Assembly (NCBI RefSeq): GCF_951230135.1
Contig: NZ_CATNVC010000014.1
Location: 1-55,764 of the forward strand
Direction of reading: 5' to 3'
DNA from: Butyricicoccus sp. Marseille-Q5471
Lineage (GTDB): Bacteria > Bacillota > Clostridia > Oscillospirales > Butyricicoccaceae
DNA length: 55,764 nt
The position numbers and the translations under genes are program-made. The stretch's first letter is position 1; the number at the start of each line of letters is the position of its first letter. Below the pieces are notes generated by a model. It saw only the letters and a list, made by a program, of their open reading frames with translations, was not told the origin of the DNA and did no database searches. Of this stretch, positions 24,779 through 33,653 are shown one piece after another.

Positions 24779-25297
24779 TCAAATCAGCACCAACACGACC
24801 AGAATACCCATTGCAATGCCGCAGGTGCGGTACAGGTTGCCTTTATTCGTCAGCTCCTGTGCAGCGACCTCGCGTGATGTGCTCAGTCGACGTGAAATCT
24901 GACGCAAACCGGCAAGCTGTTCGGATGCATCATAACGCCCCAGAAAATTTGAGGCCTGGCATAAAATCTCGCATTCCTGATTGCCAAGTCCAATCTCCTC
25001 CCGCATATCCCGCAGATTGGCGCACCACAGATAGCCCAGCGAAAGACCGTTCTGCTCCCGCAGCCGCCGCTGCAGGGCAAGAAACACCCTTGCGACCGCT
25101 TCGTTCTCATTTTCGGTCAATTCCGCGATGATGTCCGGCAGTGTGGCGCGCCGACACTCAATTTCGCTCATAATCAGCGTCAGCGCGAGCAAAAGCGCAT
25201 CCGCTGCCGCCACTCGCCGTCGCAGCTGCTGTCTTGCCGACAGTCCCAGCGCGGCGCACGAACCGAAAATCATCACAGCCCCCAGTAATTTCAGCAT
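24779..25297 (-). CDS. spoIIIAB: Stage III sporulation protein AB
   Basis: 172 residues. N-terminal hydrophobic segment, a soluble helical centre (EIECRRATLPDIIAELTENE) and a C-terminal membrane segment (GIAMGILVVLVLI). AB resembles GspF-like partners of type IV pilus or secretion ATPases. It overlaps spoIIIAA by seven bases. Confidence 0.92.
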   Translation of the reverse strand: MLKLLGAVMIFGSCAALGLSARQQLRRRVAAADALLLALTLIMSEIECRRATLPDIIAELTENENEAVARVFLALQRRLREQNGLSLGYLWCANLRDMREEIGLGNQECEILCQASNFLGRYDASEQLAGLRQISRRLSTSREVAAQELTNKGNLYRTCGIAMGILVVLVLI

Positions 25298-26184
25298 TCT
25301 GATTCCTCCTTGATGTCCTCCACGTGATACGTCCGTTTTTCCCCGTCGAGCGAGACAATTATCACCCGCTCGAACAAATGAAGCGCAAGCAGCTCGCGAT
25401 ACAATGCCCGCCGCCGCAAATCCTCCAAATCCTTCGCATGCGCCGATGCAACGACCGACACGCCGCAGTGTGCACAGAGTCCCACCGCCTGTACATCACC
25501 GGGTGACGTAATCTCATCGAGCGCAATGAGCGCGGGCGACATGGTTTTGAGCAGCATGAGCGCTGCCTGCTGCTTGGAACAGCCTTCGATTACATCGGTG
25601 CACCGCCCTACATCAAACTGCGGTACCCCTTCCGACAGTGCTGCAATTTCGCACCGCTCGTCCGCAACGCCGACCGTCCACCCCGCGTCCGATGTGCGGC
25701 GAATCAGCTCACGCAGCAGCGTTGTTTTGCCAAGACCCGGCGGAGAGATCAGCAGTGTTGAGTGCAGCCGTCCGTCTGACACCAGTTCCAAACCTTCCCC
25801 TGCGTCCCGAATCTGCCGAGCAACGCGCAGGTTGAGCGAGGAGATATTTCGGATGCCGCTCACTTCACCGTTCTCGACCACCGCGGTGCCGCACACGCCC
25901 AGTCGATGTCCCCCTGCGAGCGTGATGTAGCCGTATCGCAGGCTTTCTGCATAGCTATGTACCGAAAAACGTGCCGCACGGCTCAGGATATCGCGCAGCG
26001 TCTCTGCAGAAAGCGGCTCCAAATCCAGCACTCTCTCCTCCAAAGCTGCTTTCACACCCGGAGGCCGCCCTGCGCGCAGACGCAATTCTTCGATTTCTGT
26101 CTGCTCTTCCATTCCTTCCAGCTGCATCCTGAGCAGCGGCGGCATACACTCAGCCGCCTGCTGGAATGCTTTGTCCGTCTTCAT
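25291..26184 (-). CDS. spoIIIAA: Stage III sporulation protein AA (ATPase)
   Basis: 297 residues, a RecA-like secretion ATPase. Walker A is SPPGLGKTTLLRELIRR and the Walker B-type stretch is SPALIALDEITSPGDVQAV. It energises the SpoIIIA channel from the mother cell. First gene of spoIIIAA-AH, expected under sigma-E. A CATACC at about 26223 (minus) could be a -10, but the -35 is a poor match, so no promoter is called. The aro promoter lies back-to-back at 26262. Confidence 0.95.
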   Translation of the reverse strand: MKTDKAFQQAAECMPPLLRMQLEGMEEQTEIEELRLRAGRPPGVKAALEERVLDLEPLSAETLRDILSRAARFSVHSYAESLRYGYITLAGGHRLGVCGTAVVENGEVSGIRNISSLNLRVARQIRDAGEGLELVSDGRLHSTLLISPPGLGKTTLLRELIRRTSDAGWTVGVADERCEIAALSEGVPQFDVGRCTDVIEGCSKQQAALMLLKTMSPALIALDEITSPGDVQAVGLCAHCGVSVVASAHAKDLEDLRRRALYRELLALHLFERVIIVSLDGEKRTYHVEDIKEESEC

Positions 26185-26261
26185 GTCTCATCACCTGTCC
26201 TACTCTATGCGTCTGCCTGTCCCCGGTATGACAGAGAAACAAAATTGCAATAAAACAACCA

Positions 26262-26290
26262 TTGACAAAAACTACAAACCGTCCTATAAT
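26262..26290 (+). promoter_or_regulatory. Consensus promoter of the aro operon
   Basis: TTGACA (26262-26267) and TATAAT (26285-26290) with a 17-base spacer: perfect consensus. Start predicted near 26297, just before the T-box leader. Confidence 0.9.
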
Positions 26291-26304
26291 AATCACATAT
26301 ATTG

Positions 26305-26581
26305 CACAAAGCGATGACAGAGGAAAGTAATTGTCCCAAGTGCGGCTTTCAGGGAGTGTCCGGCATGACTGTAAACGGACGCAGACGCCGGTATGATGAA
26401 GTTCCCTCTTGAGCTGCGGCGCTGAACCATTCGTTTAGTAGGCGCTGACGGGTCTCCTCCGTTACAGGGATAGGATATTTTTTGTATCCGAAAAAGTGCG
26501 GCAGAATTTTTTTGCCGAATGTGGGTGGTACCGCGGAACCGTTTGTCTTTCGTCCCTCTTTGTGGATGAAGGGCTTTTTTT
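26305..26581 (+). promoter_or_regulatory. T-box riboswitch (probable tRNA-Phe sensor)
   Basis: Stem I starts with GCGATGACAGAGGAAAGTA (26311-26329). The 3' strand of the specifier loop reads GATGAAGTTCCCTCTTGAGC, placing a likely UUC (Phe) specifier at 26402-26404. The T-box core TGGGTGGTACCGCGG is at 26523-26537. The terminator pairs GTCTTTCGTCC (26545-26555) with GGATGAAGGGC (26564-26574), then seven T. Uncharged tRNA would stabilise the antiterminator and turn on aroF-aroK. The bulge UGGU fits discriminator A of the tRNA-Phe at 8480. The specifier reading is inferential; the T-box itself is clear. Confidence 0.93.
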
Positions 26582-26647
26582 ATACCTTTTCCGCCGCTGA
26601 CAGACGTAAACAACATTCACCTACAGAAAAGAAAAGGAGACAATATT

Positions 26648-27664
26648 ATGATTATCATCATGAAGCCAACTGCAACACGCGAACACGTAGAGGAGTTATC
26701 CGCACTCATGGAACGCTGGAACGTCAAAGCAAACCCGATTTACGGCGAGGGCACGATTGTTATCGGCCTGGTAGGCGATACGGGCGCTGTCGATAAGGAC
26801 GCGCTGCTGCGCGATCCGCAGGTCGACAATATTATTAAGGTGCAGGAGCCGTTTAAGCTCGCCAACCGCAAGATGCACCCGCAGGATTCTCTGGTCACAA
26901 TCGGCAAGGACGTTGTCATCGGCGGCAAGAAAATCATCGTTATGGCCGGCCCCTGCTCGGTTGAGGGTCATGACCAAATCATTGATGTTGCACGTCATGT
27001 TAAGGCGGACGGCGCAACCGTGCTGCGCGGCGGTGCTTGGAAGCCCCGCTCGTCCCCGTACTCTTTCCAGGGCATGAAGGCCGAGGGACTGGATTTGCTG
27101 CACGAAGCCAGCCTCGACACCGGTCTGCCGGTCGTCACCGAAATCACCAATCCCGCGCATATCGATCTGTTCATGGAAAAGTGCGACTGCTTCCAGGTCG
27201 GCGCGCGCAACATGCAGAACTTCGAGCTGCTCAAGGAGCTGGGGCAGGTCAACAAGCCTGTCCTGCTCAAGCGCGGCTTCGCAAACACGATGGAGGAGTT
27301 CCTCATGTCCGCCGAATACCTGATGGCGGGCGGCAACGAGGATGTCATTCTCTGCGAGCGCGGCATCCGCACCTACGAGCAGTACACCCGCAACACACTG
27401 GACATTTCGGCTGTTCCGGTGCTCAAGCGTATGAGCCACCTGCCGGTTATCGTCGACCCGTCACACGCGGGCGGCATCTACTGGATGGTCGAGCCGCTTG
27501 CCAAGGCCGCTGTCGCCGCTGGTGCGGACGGTCTGATGATTGAGGTGCACAACGACCCTGCGCACGCCCTGTCGGACGGTGCACAGTCGCTGACCTACGA
27601 TTCTTTTGCTGAAACTATGGGCAGCCTGCGCGCAGTCGCTCAGGCGGTTGGCCGCGAACTGTAA
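26648..27664 (+). CDS. aroF: 3-deoxy-7-phosphoheptulonate (DAHP) synthase, type I-beta
   Basis: 338 residues. An N-terminal ferredoxin-like regulatory domain (about 1-65, MIIIMKPTATREHVEEL) precedes a TIM barrel with MAGPCSVEG, LRGGAWKPRSSPYSFQG, QVGARNMQNFELL, KPVLLKRGF and VDPSHAGG, the metal- and PEP-binding set of the I-beta class. It condenses PEP and erythrose-4-phosphate in the first shikimate step. ATG at 26648 after AAAAGGAG. First gene behind the T-box; feedback control by the N-terminal domain is likely. Confidence 0.96.
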   Translation: MIIIMKPTATREHVEELSALMERWNVKANPIYGEGTIVIGLVGDTGAVDKDALLRDPQVDNIIKVQEPFKLANRKMHPQDSLVTIGKDVVIGGKKIIVMAGPCSVEGHDQIIDVARHVKADGATVLRGGAWKPRSSPYSFQGMKAEGLDLLHEASLDTGLPVVTEITNPAHIDLFMEKCDCFQVGARNMQNFELLKELGQVNKPVLLKRGFANTMEEFLMSAEYLMAGGNEDVILCERGIRTYEQYTRNTLDISAVPVLKRMSHLPVIVDPSHAGGIYWMVEPLAKAAVAAGADGLMIEVHNDPAHALSDGAQSLTYDSFAETMGSLRAVAQAVGREL

Positions 27665-27694
27665 GAGACAATTACGATAAAGGAGTGAGCATTT

Positions 27695-28738
27695 GTGGCG
27701 CAGATTCTGTCCCTTTCGGGCGCAAACGGCGTGTCCGATATCCACATTGAAGCCGGCCTGCTTGATCGGGCGGGTGCCGTCATCGGTGAGACATTTTCAC
27801 CAAGCCGCATTCATATCGTGACCGATTCGACAGTCGCGCCGCTATATCTCGACCGACTGAAACAGCAGTTTGCACTGCCCGTTTCCGAGACTGTGCTGCC
27901 CGCAGGCGAAGAATATAAGCGCCTTGCGGCTGTTGAGGGCATCTATCATGACCTGCTCGCGAGCGGCATGACACGGAAAGATCTAATTATCGCGCTCGGC
28001 GGCGGTGTGACCGGCGATATCACAGGCTTTGCCGCCGCTACCTTTCTGCGCGGTGTGTCGCTCTGCCAGATTCCGACCACGCTTCTGGCGCAGGTGGATT
28101 CCTCAGTCGGCGGCAAAACCGGCGTTGATCTGCCCGAGGGCAAAAACCTCGTCGGCGCGTTTTATCAGCCCCGGCTGGTACTGATTGATCCCAATGTTCT
28201 CTCCACCCTGCCCGATGCAACCTTTGCGGACGGCATGGCCGAAGTGGTCAAATACGGTTATATCGCAAACCGCGAGATTCTCGATCTCGTCGCGCAGCCG
28301 GATTATAAGCAGAACATCGAAACCATTATTTATGAGTGTGTTAAAATCAAGCGTGACGTGGTTGCCATTGACGAGCATGATACCGGACTGCGCATGATTT
28401 TAAACTTCGGTCATACCATCGGGCATGCGGCAGAAAAGCTGGGCAATTACACCGCGCTCACACACGGACAAGCGGTCGCTATCGGCATGGTCTGCGCGAT
28501 GCACCTGTCCGCACTGCGCGGTGACGCGGATTTGTCCGCACCGCTCGTGCGCCTGCTGCAGCAGATTGGTCTGCCGACCGAGCTGACATACGACCGCGAA
28601 GCGATTTTTAACGCTCTTCTGTCGGACAAAAAGAAGTTCGGCGCAACGGTCAATTTTATCCTCGTGCGCGAGCCGGGACGGGCGGAAATCACGCCCATCG
28701 AAGCGGATGCGCTGCACGAATTCATCAAACAACTGTAA
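27695..28738 (+). CDS. aroB: 3-dehydroquinate synthase
   Basis: 347 residues. NAD-binding GGGVTGDITGFAAATFLRG, QIPTTLLAQVDSSVGGKTGVDLPEGKN, and metal ligands in EHDTGLRMILNFGHTIGHAAE and THGQAVAIGM. It converts DAHP to 3-dehydroquinate. The start is GTG (27695-27697) behind AAAGGAG. It lies 30 bases after aroF. Confidence 0.96.
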   Translation: MAQILSLSGANGVSDIHIEAGLLDRAGAVIGETFSPSRIHIVTDSTVAPLYLDRLKQQFALPVSETVLPAGEEYKRLAAVEGIYHDLLASGMTRKDLIIALGGGVTGDITGFAAATFLRGVSLCQIPTTLLAQVDSSVGGKTGVDLPEGKNLVGAFYQPRLVLIDPNVLSTLPDATFADGMAEVVKYGYIANREILDLVAQPDYKQNIETIIYECVKIKRDVVAIDEHDTGLRMILNFGHTIGHAAEKLGNYTALTHGQAVAIGMVCAMHLSALRGDADLSAPLVRLLQQIGLPTELTYDREAIFNALLSDKKKFGATVNFILVREPGRAEITPIEADALHEFIKQL

Positions 28739-28750
28739 GGAGGACCGCAA

Positions 28751-29842
28751 ATGGGCTCCACTTGGGGAAACAGCATCAAAATTTCCATCTTCGGCGAGTC
28801 GCATGGCGGCGGCATCGGCGTAGTACTGGACGGTTTTCCGTCCGGCATCGCATACGATGAGGCGTTCATCCTCTCTGAAATGAAGCGCCGCGCTCCCGGT
28901 CAGAACAAGCAGTCGACTGCCCGCAAGGAGAGTGATGCACCGCGCGTGCTCTCCGGCATTTTGAACGGCAAAACGACCGGCACGCCGATTTGCGCGGTCA
29001 TTGAAAATACCAATCAGCGCTCGGGCGACTATGCCGAGCTTGCCGATCAGCCACGCCCCGGCCACGCCGATTATACCGGCATGCTGCGTTACAAGGGTTT
29101 CAACGACCCCCGCGGCGGCGGCCATTTCTCCGGCAGATTGACCGCGCCTCTCGTGTTTGCAGGTGCACTGTGCAAGCTGTATTTGAAAAGCGAAGGCGTC
29201 ATGGTCGGCTCGCACATCCAGTCGATTGCACAGATTCAGGACATGCCGTTTGACGACGTTTGCGTGACCGAAGCGCAGCTCGAAGGCCTGCGCACTGCCG
29301 AATATCCCATTCAAAACGACCGTGTGCGTGACGCAATGCTCACCGCTATCGAGGATGCGCGGCTCGAGCAGGACTCGGTCGGCGGCGTGATTGAATGCGC
29401 GGCCATCGGCCTTCCAGCCGGCTTGGGCAGTCCCATGATGGACACGGTGGAGAGCCGTCTGTCCTCCATCCTGTTTGCCGTTCCGGCGGTCAAGGGCGTG
29501 GAGTTCGGCGCAGGCTTCGGCTTTGCCGGTCTGCGCGGTTCGCACGCAAATGACACGTTTTATAAGGAAAACGGCACGGTCAAAACCGACACCAACAACA
29601 ACGGCGGTGTGCTCGGCGGTATCACCAGCGGTATGCCCGTGCTCGTCCGCGCGGCGATTAAACCCACCCCGTCAATCGGCATGCAGCAACAGACGCTCAG
29701 CCTGTCGCGCGGCACGGTCGAGCCGCTTTCCATCCACGGGCGGCACGATCCCTGTATCGTTACCCGCGCGGCGCCTGTCATTGAGGCCGCAGTGGCAATC
29801 GCAGTCGCCGATTTACTGAGGGAGGCAAAGGGTTATGCGTGA
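28751..29842 (+). CDS. aroC: Chorismate synthase
   Basis: 363 residues, full length. Opens GSTWGNSIKISIFGESHGGGIGVVLDG, with the FMN and substrate motifs RPGHADYTGMLRYKGFNDPRGGGHFSGR and RHDPCIVTRAAPVIEAAVA. It makes chorismate from EPSP using reduced FMN. RBS AAGGAGG eight bases upstream; its end overlaps pheA by eight bases. Confidence 0.97.
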   Translation: MGSTWGNSIKISIFGESHGGGIGVVLDGFPSGIAYDEAFILSEMKRRAPGQNKQSTARKESDAPRVLSGILNGKTTGTPICAVIENTNQRSGDYAELADQPRPGHADYTGMLRYKGFNDPRGGGHFSGRLTAPLVFAGALCKLYLKSEGVMVGSHIQSIAQIQDMPFDDVCVTEAQLEGLRTAEYPIQNDRVRDAMLTAIEDARLEQDSVGGVIECAAIGLPAGLGSPMMDTVESRLSSILFAVPAVKGVEFGAGFGFAGLRGSHANDTFYKENGTVKTDTNNNGGVLGGITSGMPVLVRAAIKPTPSIGMQQQTLSLSRGTVEPLSIHGRHDPCIVTRAAPVIEAAVAIAVADLLREAKGYA

Positions 29843-30974
29843 ACTTCCCTCCATCCGGCAGGACATTAACTCGGTGGACGCCGCGATTCGCGAGCTGTTT
29901 TTGCTGCGAATGTCGCTTGCGCTTGAAGTCGCGCGGACCAAAGCGCAGACCAACGATAAAATTTTCAAACCTGACCGAGAAGCCGAAATCATCGAAAAGC
30001 GCGCCACCGGCATGCCGGAGGAGCTGCGGCTCAAGTACATCGCACTGCTGCAGAACATGATTTGCGCCAGCCGCGAATATCAGTACAGCGAAATCCTGCG
30101 TCTGAATCCGGATAAGTTCCCCTTCCATCCTGCCGAAAGCGCACTGGCGCCGCAGTCGGTCTATTATCAAGGCGTGCCTGGTGCGTACCAGGAACTGGCC
30201 GCCCGCGCACTCTTTCCGCAGACCGAGCCGCAGCATGTGCCGACCTGGGAGCAGGTATTTCAGTCGGTGCGCGATGGCGCGGCGGATGCAGGTGTTGTCC
30301 CGGTCGAAAATACGACCGCGGGCACGGTGAGCGAGGTGTATGATCTGCTGTTGGAATACGATTTGTCCATCAACTATTCTTACATTAAAAAGATTCGCCA
30401 CTGTCTGGCGGCAGTTCCCGGAACCCGCATTGACGAGGTGGAGCGCGTCTGCTCCCATCCGCACGCGCTGCCCCAGTGCCACGCCTACATACAGGAGCAC
30501 AGTTTTGAAGCCATTGAGGTCGCCAATACCGCGATGGCCGCGCAGAACGTCGCCGCACGCGGGGATAAGGGGCTTGCCGCAATCTGCTCCCGTGAAGCTG
30601 CCGAGCGCTATGGCTTAGATGTGCTCGCCGAGGGCATCAACGACCTCAAGCACAACGAAACGCGCTTTATCGCGGTCAGCCGCACGCTGACCTGTAGGCC
30701 CGAGGATAACCGCATAGAAATCGCGTTCCACATTCCGAACGTACCCGGCTCGCTGGGCGCGGTGCTGAACATTTTCTCGGACTACGGCGTCGACATGACC
30801 GAAATCTATTCACGCCCGATGAAGGACAGTCCGTGGTGCTATGTGTTCTACATCGATTTTACCGGCAACATGCGCGACCACGCGGTGCAGGCGCTTCTTT
30901 ATCAGCTCCATGAGGAGCTTCCCTACATCAAGGTCATCGGCAGCTACCGCGTCGCCGAGGCAACGGAGGAATAA
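29835..30974 (+). CDS. pheA: Bifunctional chorismate mutase / prephenate dehydratase (P-protein)
   Basis: 379 residues in three parts. An AroQ-type chorismate mutase occupies about 1-90 (RQDINSVDAAIRELFLLRMSLALEVARTK...KPDREAEII). The prephenate dehydratase domain spans about 107-285, with VVPVENTTAGTV and the catalytic NETRF. An ACT domain at about 295-375 (IAFHIPNVPGSLGAVLNIFSDYGVDMTEIYSRP) senses phenylalanine. It commits chorismate to Phe, which fits a Phe-responsive T-box. It overlaps aroC, so translation is coupled. Confidence 0.95.
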   Translation: MRELPSIRQDINSVDAAIRELFLLRMSLALEVARTKAQTNDKIFKPDREAEIIEKRATGMPEELRLKYIALLQNMICASREYQYSEILRLNPDKFPFHPAESALAPQSVYYQGVPGAYQELAARALFPQTEPQHVPTWEQVFQSVRDGAADAGVVPVENTTAGTVSEVYDLLLEYDLSINYSYIKKIRHCLAAVPGTRIDEVERVCSHPHALPQCHAYIQEHSFEAIEVANTAMAAQNVAARGDKGLAAICSREAAERYGLDVLAEGINDLKHNETRFIAVSRTLTCRPEDNRIEIAFHIPNVPGSLGAVLNIFSDYGVDMTEIYSRPMKDSPWCYVFYIDFTGNMRDHAVQALLYQLHEELPYIKVIGSYRVAEATEE

Positions 30975-30975
30975 C

Positions 30976-32247
30976 ATGCAAGTCAATACATCCGGCCCGC
31001 TGCGCGGCGAAATCACCGTGCCGGGCGATAAATCCATTTCCCACCGCGCGGTCATGCTGGGCGCGCTGGCCAAGGGCACGACCCACATCACCGGCTTTCT
31101 GATGGGCGAGGACTGTCTGTCCACCATCGACTGCTTCCGCAAAATGGGCGTTGAAATCGGGATTACCGAAGATGAGGTCATTGTGCACGGCGTCGGCCTG
31201 CACGGCCTTTCCGCGCCTCAGGATGCGCTCTACACCGGTAACAGCGGCACTACCACTCGCCTGCTGTGCGGCATTCTTGCCGGACAATCCTTCCCCGTGA
31301 CGATGAGCGGCGACCCGTCTATCCAGAAACGTCCGATGGGCCGTGTCATCAAGCCGCTGCGCGAGATGGGCGCACGAATCGATGGGCGGGACGACAATTT
31401 CTGTCCGCTGACCATCCATCCGAGCGAGCTGTGCGGCATTGAATACACACTGCCCGTCGCTTCGGCGCAGCTCAAGAGTGCGATTCTGCTCGCCGGCCTG
31501 TATGCCGAGGGGCAGACGACCGTCATTGAGCCGGCCCCCTCCCGCGACCACACCGAGCGTATGTTCCGCGCACTGGGCGTCGAGGTGGAGACCCACGACG
31601 GTGTGATTACTCTCGACCCACCCGAAGAGTTGCACGCACTGGACATTGCGGTGCCGGCTGATATTTCATCGGCAGCCTTCTTCCTCGTTGCGGGCGCGAT
31701 TGTGCCCGGCAGCGAACTGACCATCAAAAACGTCGGTGTAAACCCGACACGTACCGGCATTCTCGATGTGCTGCGCGACATGGGTGCAGAAATTACCGAG
31801 AAAAATTTCCGGGATGATGCGGAACCTGTCTGCGATTTGATCGTCAAATATAGTGCGCTCCATGGCACAACGATCGGCGGAGAGATTATCCCCCGCCTGA
31901 TTGACGAGCTTCCCGTCATTGCGGTCGCGGCCGCCTTCGCCCAGGGCGAGACTATTATCCGCGACGCACAGGAGCTGAAGGTCAAGGAATCCAACCGCAT
32001 CGCCGCTATGGTGACCGAGCTGAAAAAGGCCGGTGTCGACGTGGAGGAAACCGAGGACGGCATGATTATCCGAGGCGGCAAAAAGCCGCACGGCGCGACC
32101 TTTGAAACCTATAAGGATCACCGCATTGCAATGAGCCTTGCCGTCTGCGCACTCGCCTGCGAAGGGGCAAGCCGCATTTTAGACCCCGAGGTCGTGGCGA
32201 TTTCGTACCCCACCTTCTTTGAAACGCTGCAGAAACTGGGAGGCTGA
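30976..32247 (+). CDS. aroA: 5-enolpyruvylshikimate-3-phosphate synthase
   Basis: 423 residues from the ATG at 30976, one base after the pheA stop, with GGAGGA upstream. PGDKSISHRAVMLGALAKG carries the catalytic Lys, TGNSGTTTRLLCGIL binds PEP and shikimate-3-phosphate, and ELKVKESNRIAAM and HGATFETYKDHRIAMSLAV complete the two-domain fold. A longer in-frame extension inside pheA is rejected. Confidence 0.96.
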   Translation: MQVNTSGPLRGEITVPGDKSISHRAVMLGALAKGTTHITGFLMGEDCLSTIDCFRKMGVEIGITEDEVIVHGVGLHGLSAPQDALYTGNSGTTTRLLCGILAGQSFPVTMSGDPSIQKRPMGRVIKPLREMGARIDGRDDNFCPLTIHPSELCGIEYTLPVASAQLKSAILLAGLYAEGQTTVIEPAPSRDHTERMFRALGVEVETHDGVITLDPPEELHALDIAVPADISSAAFFLVAGAIVPGSELTIKNVGVNPTRTGILDVLRDMGAEITEKNFRDDAEPVCDLIVKYSALHGTTIGGEIIPRLIDELPVIAVAAAFAQGETIIRDAQELKVKESNRIAAMVTELKKAGVDVEETEDGMIIRGGKKPHGATFETYKDHRIAMSLAVCALACEGASRILDPEVVAISYPTFFETLQKLGG

Positions 32248-32251
32248 TTCC

Positions 32252-33637
32252 ATGCTGCTTTCCCTTGAAGAATTCCGCGCCTTTACGCCGACCAAGGACA
32301 CCTACGCCCTGTTCGGCTGGCCGCTCGGCCACACGATGAGCCCCGAGCTGCACGCGCAGCTGTTTGCGGCCTCCGGGCAACAGGCAGAGTACATCGGCGT
32401 TGCCGTTCCGCCCGAACAGCTTGAGGAGGCCTTTGCCCTTGCCAAGCAAAAGCTGCGCGGCATCAACTGCACGATTCCGCACAAAAAGGCCGTTATCCCG
32501 CTGCTTGACGAGGTGGATACGGCCGCGCGCGATCTTCATTCGGTCAACACCGTCGCGTTTCGGGATGGCAAGGCGATTGGCTACAACACTGACATTCTCG
32601 GCTTTGCCGAGTCGCTCAAGAAGGACGGCGTGACGCTTGAGGGCAAAAAGGTTCTGCTGCTCGGCTATGGCGGCGCAGCCGCGGTCATGGCGTACCACTG
32701 TCTGTCCGAGGGCGCATCGCTTACCATCACCGGGCGTAATCTGGACAAGGCTGTCGCCCTGCAACAGCAGCTGTCCGCAGCACTGCCCCGCGCCAAGATT
32801 GCGGTATTTAGCCGCCGTCACATTCCGCGCGATATCCAGATTGTTTTAAATTCCACGCCTCTCGGCATGTTTCCTAAGGAAACCACATCTCCCCTGCATT
32901 TTCTTCCACACAAGACAGAATATGTATTCGATGCGATTTACAACCCGCCTGTCACCGCGACCATGAAGCTTGCCAACCCCAAGAAAATCAAAACGCGTGA
33001 CGGTCTGTACATGCTGGTCATGCAGGCGGCGCACGCGCAGACAATTTGGTCGGGCGCGGCCTTTACACCGCAGTCCTGCGACAGTATTCTGCGTCGGCTC
33101 TATGGTAAAATGGCGGTCAAGCGCCTGCATGATAAGTATGGCAAACAGAACATCGTGCTGTGCGGCTTTATGGGCAGCGGCAAGACGACAATCGGCCGCA
33201 AGCTTGCCCGCCTGACCGGCCTTACCTTTGTAGATGCCGATCAGTATCTGGAGGCCAAGGAGGAAACAAAAATCCCGGACATTTTCGCCGCACATGGTGA
33301 AGCCTATTTCCGAGACAAGGAAACCCAGTACATTAAGGAGCTCTGCCGGCAGGAAGGCCTCGTGCTGTCGCTCGGCGGCGGCGCGGTGCTGCGCGACGAG
33401 AACGTTGCAGCCATCCGCGAGACCGGCTTTTTAATTCATCTGGACACGCCTTATTACCGCATTTTGAAAAACCTGTCCTATTCGGACAGCCGCCCCCTGC
33501 TCAACAAACCCGACAAGCAGGCCGAAACGCGCCGTCTTTATAATGCGCGCAAGGGTCTGTACCACCGCGTATCCGATGTTTCGGTGCGCAGTCCCAAAAT
33601 CTCCGAGGTTTTGGAGAAGGTCGTCAAGAGCATCTGA
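32252..33637 (+). CDS. aroE-aroK: Fused shikimate dehydrogenase - shikimate kinase
   Basis: 461 residues from the ATG at 32252 with GGAGG 8 bases upstream. Residues 1-~280 are AroE: LFGWPLGHTMSPELH for shikimate binding, catalytic Lys78 in CTIPHKK, Asp114 in YNTDILGF, and NADP-binding GYGGAAAVMA. Residues ~298-461 are AroK: Walker A GFMGSGKTTIGRKL (about 305-316), FVDADQYLE, LSLGGGAVLR and SDSRPLL. One polypeptide therefore reduces 3-dehydroshikimate and phosphorylates shikimate. Separate genes are more usual. Dehydroquinate dehydratase (aroD/aroQ) is the one step not in this operon. Confidence 0.94.
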   Translation: MLLSLEEFRAFTPTKDTYALFGWPLGHTMSPELHAQLFAASGQQAEYIGVAVPPEQLEEAFALAKQKLRGINCTIPHKKAVIPLLDEVDTAARDLHSVNTVAFRDGKAIGYNTDILGFAESLKKDGVTLEGKKVLLLGYGGAAAVMAYHCLSEGASLTITGRNLDKAVALQQQLSAALPRAKIAVFSRRHIPRDIQIVLNSTPLGMFPKETTSPLHFLPHKTEYVFDAIYNPPVTATMKLANPKKIKTRDGLYMLVMQAAHAQTIWSGAAFTPQSCDSILRRLYGKMAVKRLHDKYGKQNIVLCGFMGSGKTTIGRKLARLTGLTFVDADQYLEAKEETKIPDIFAAHGEAYFRDKETQYIKELCRQEGLVLSLGGGAVLRDENVAAIRETGFLIHLDTPYYRILKNLSYSDSRPLLNKPDKQAETRRLYNARKGLYHRVSDVSVRSPKISEVLEKVVKSI

Positions 33638-33653
33638 GAAATCGAGGTTCTGC

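Noticed and set aside
26185-26262. Sigma-E promoter for spoIIIAA
   Set aside because: CATACC at about 26223 could be a -10, but no acceptable -35 was found at the right distance, so it is not listed as a site.
28400-29545. A 381-codon minus-strand frame opposite aroB/aroC
   Set aside because: A shadow of aroC; aroC motifs are intact on the plus strand.
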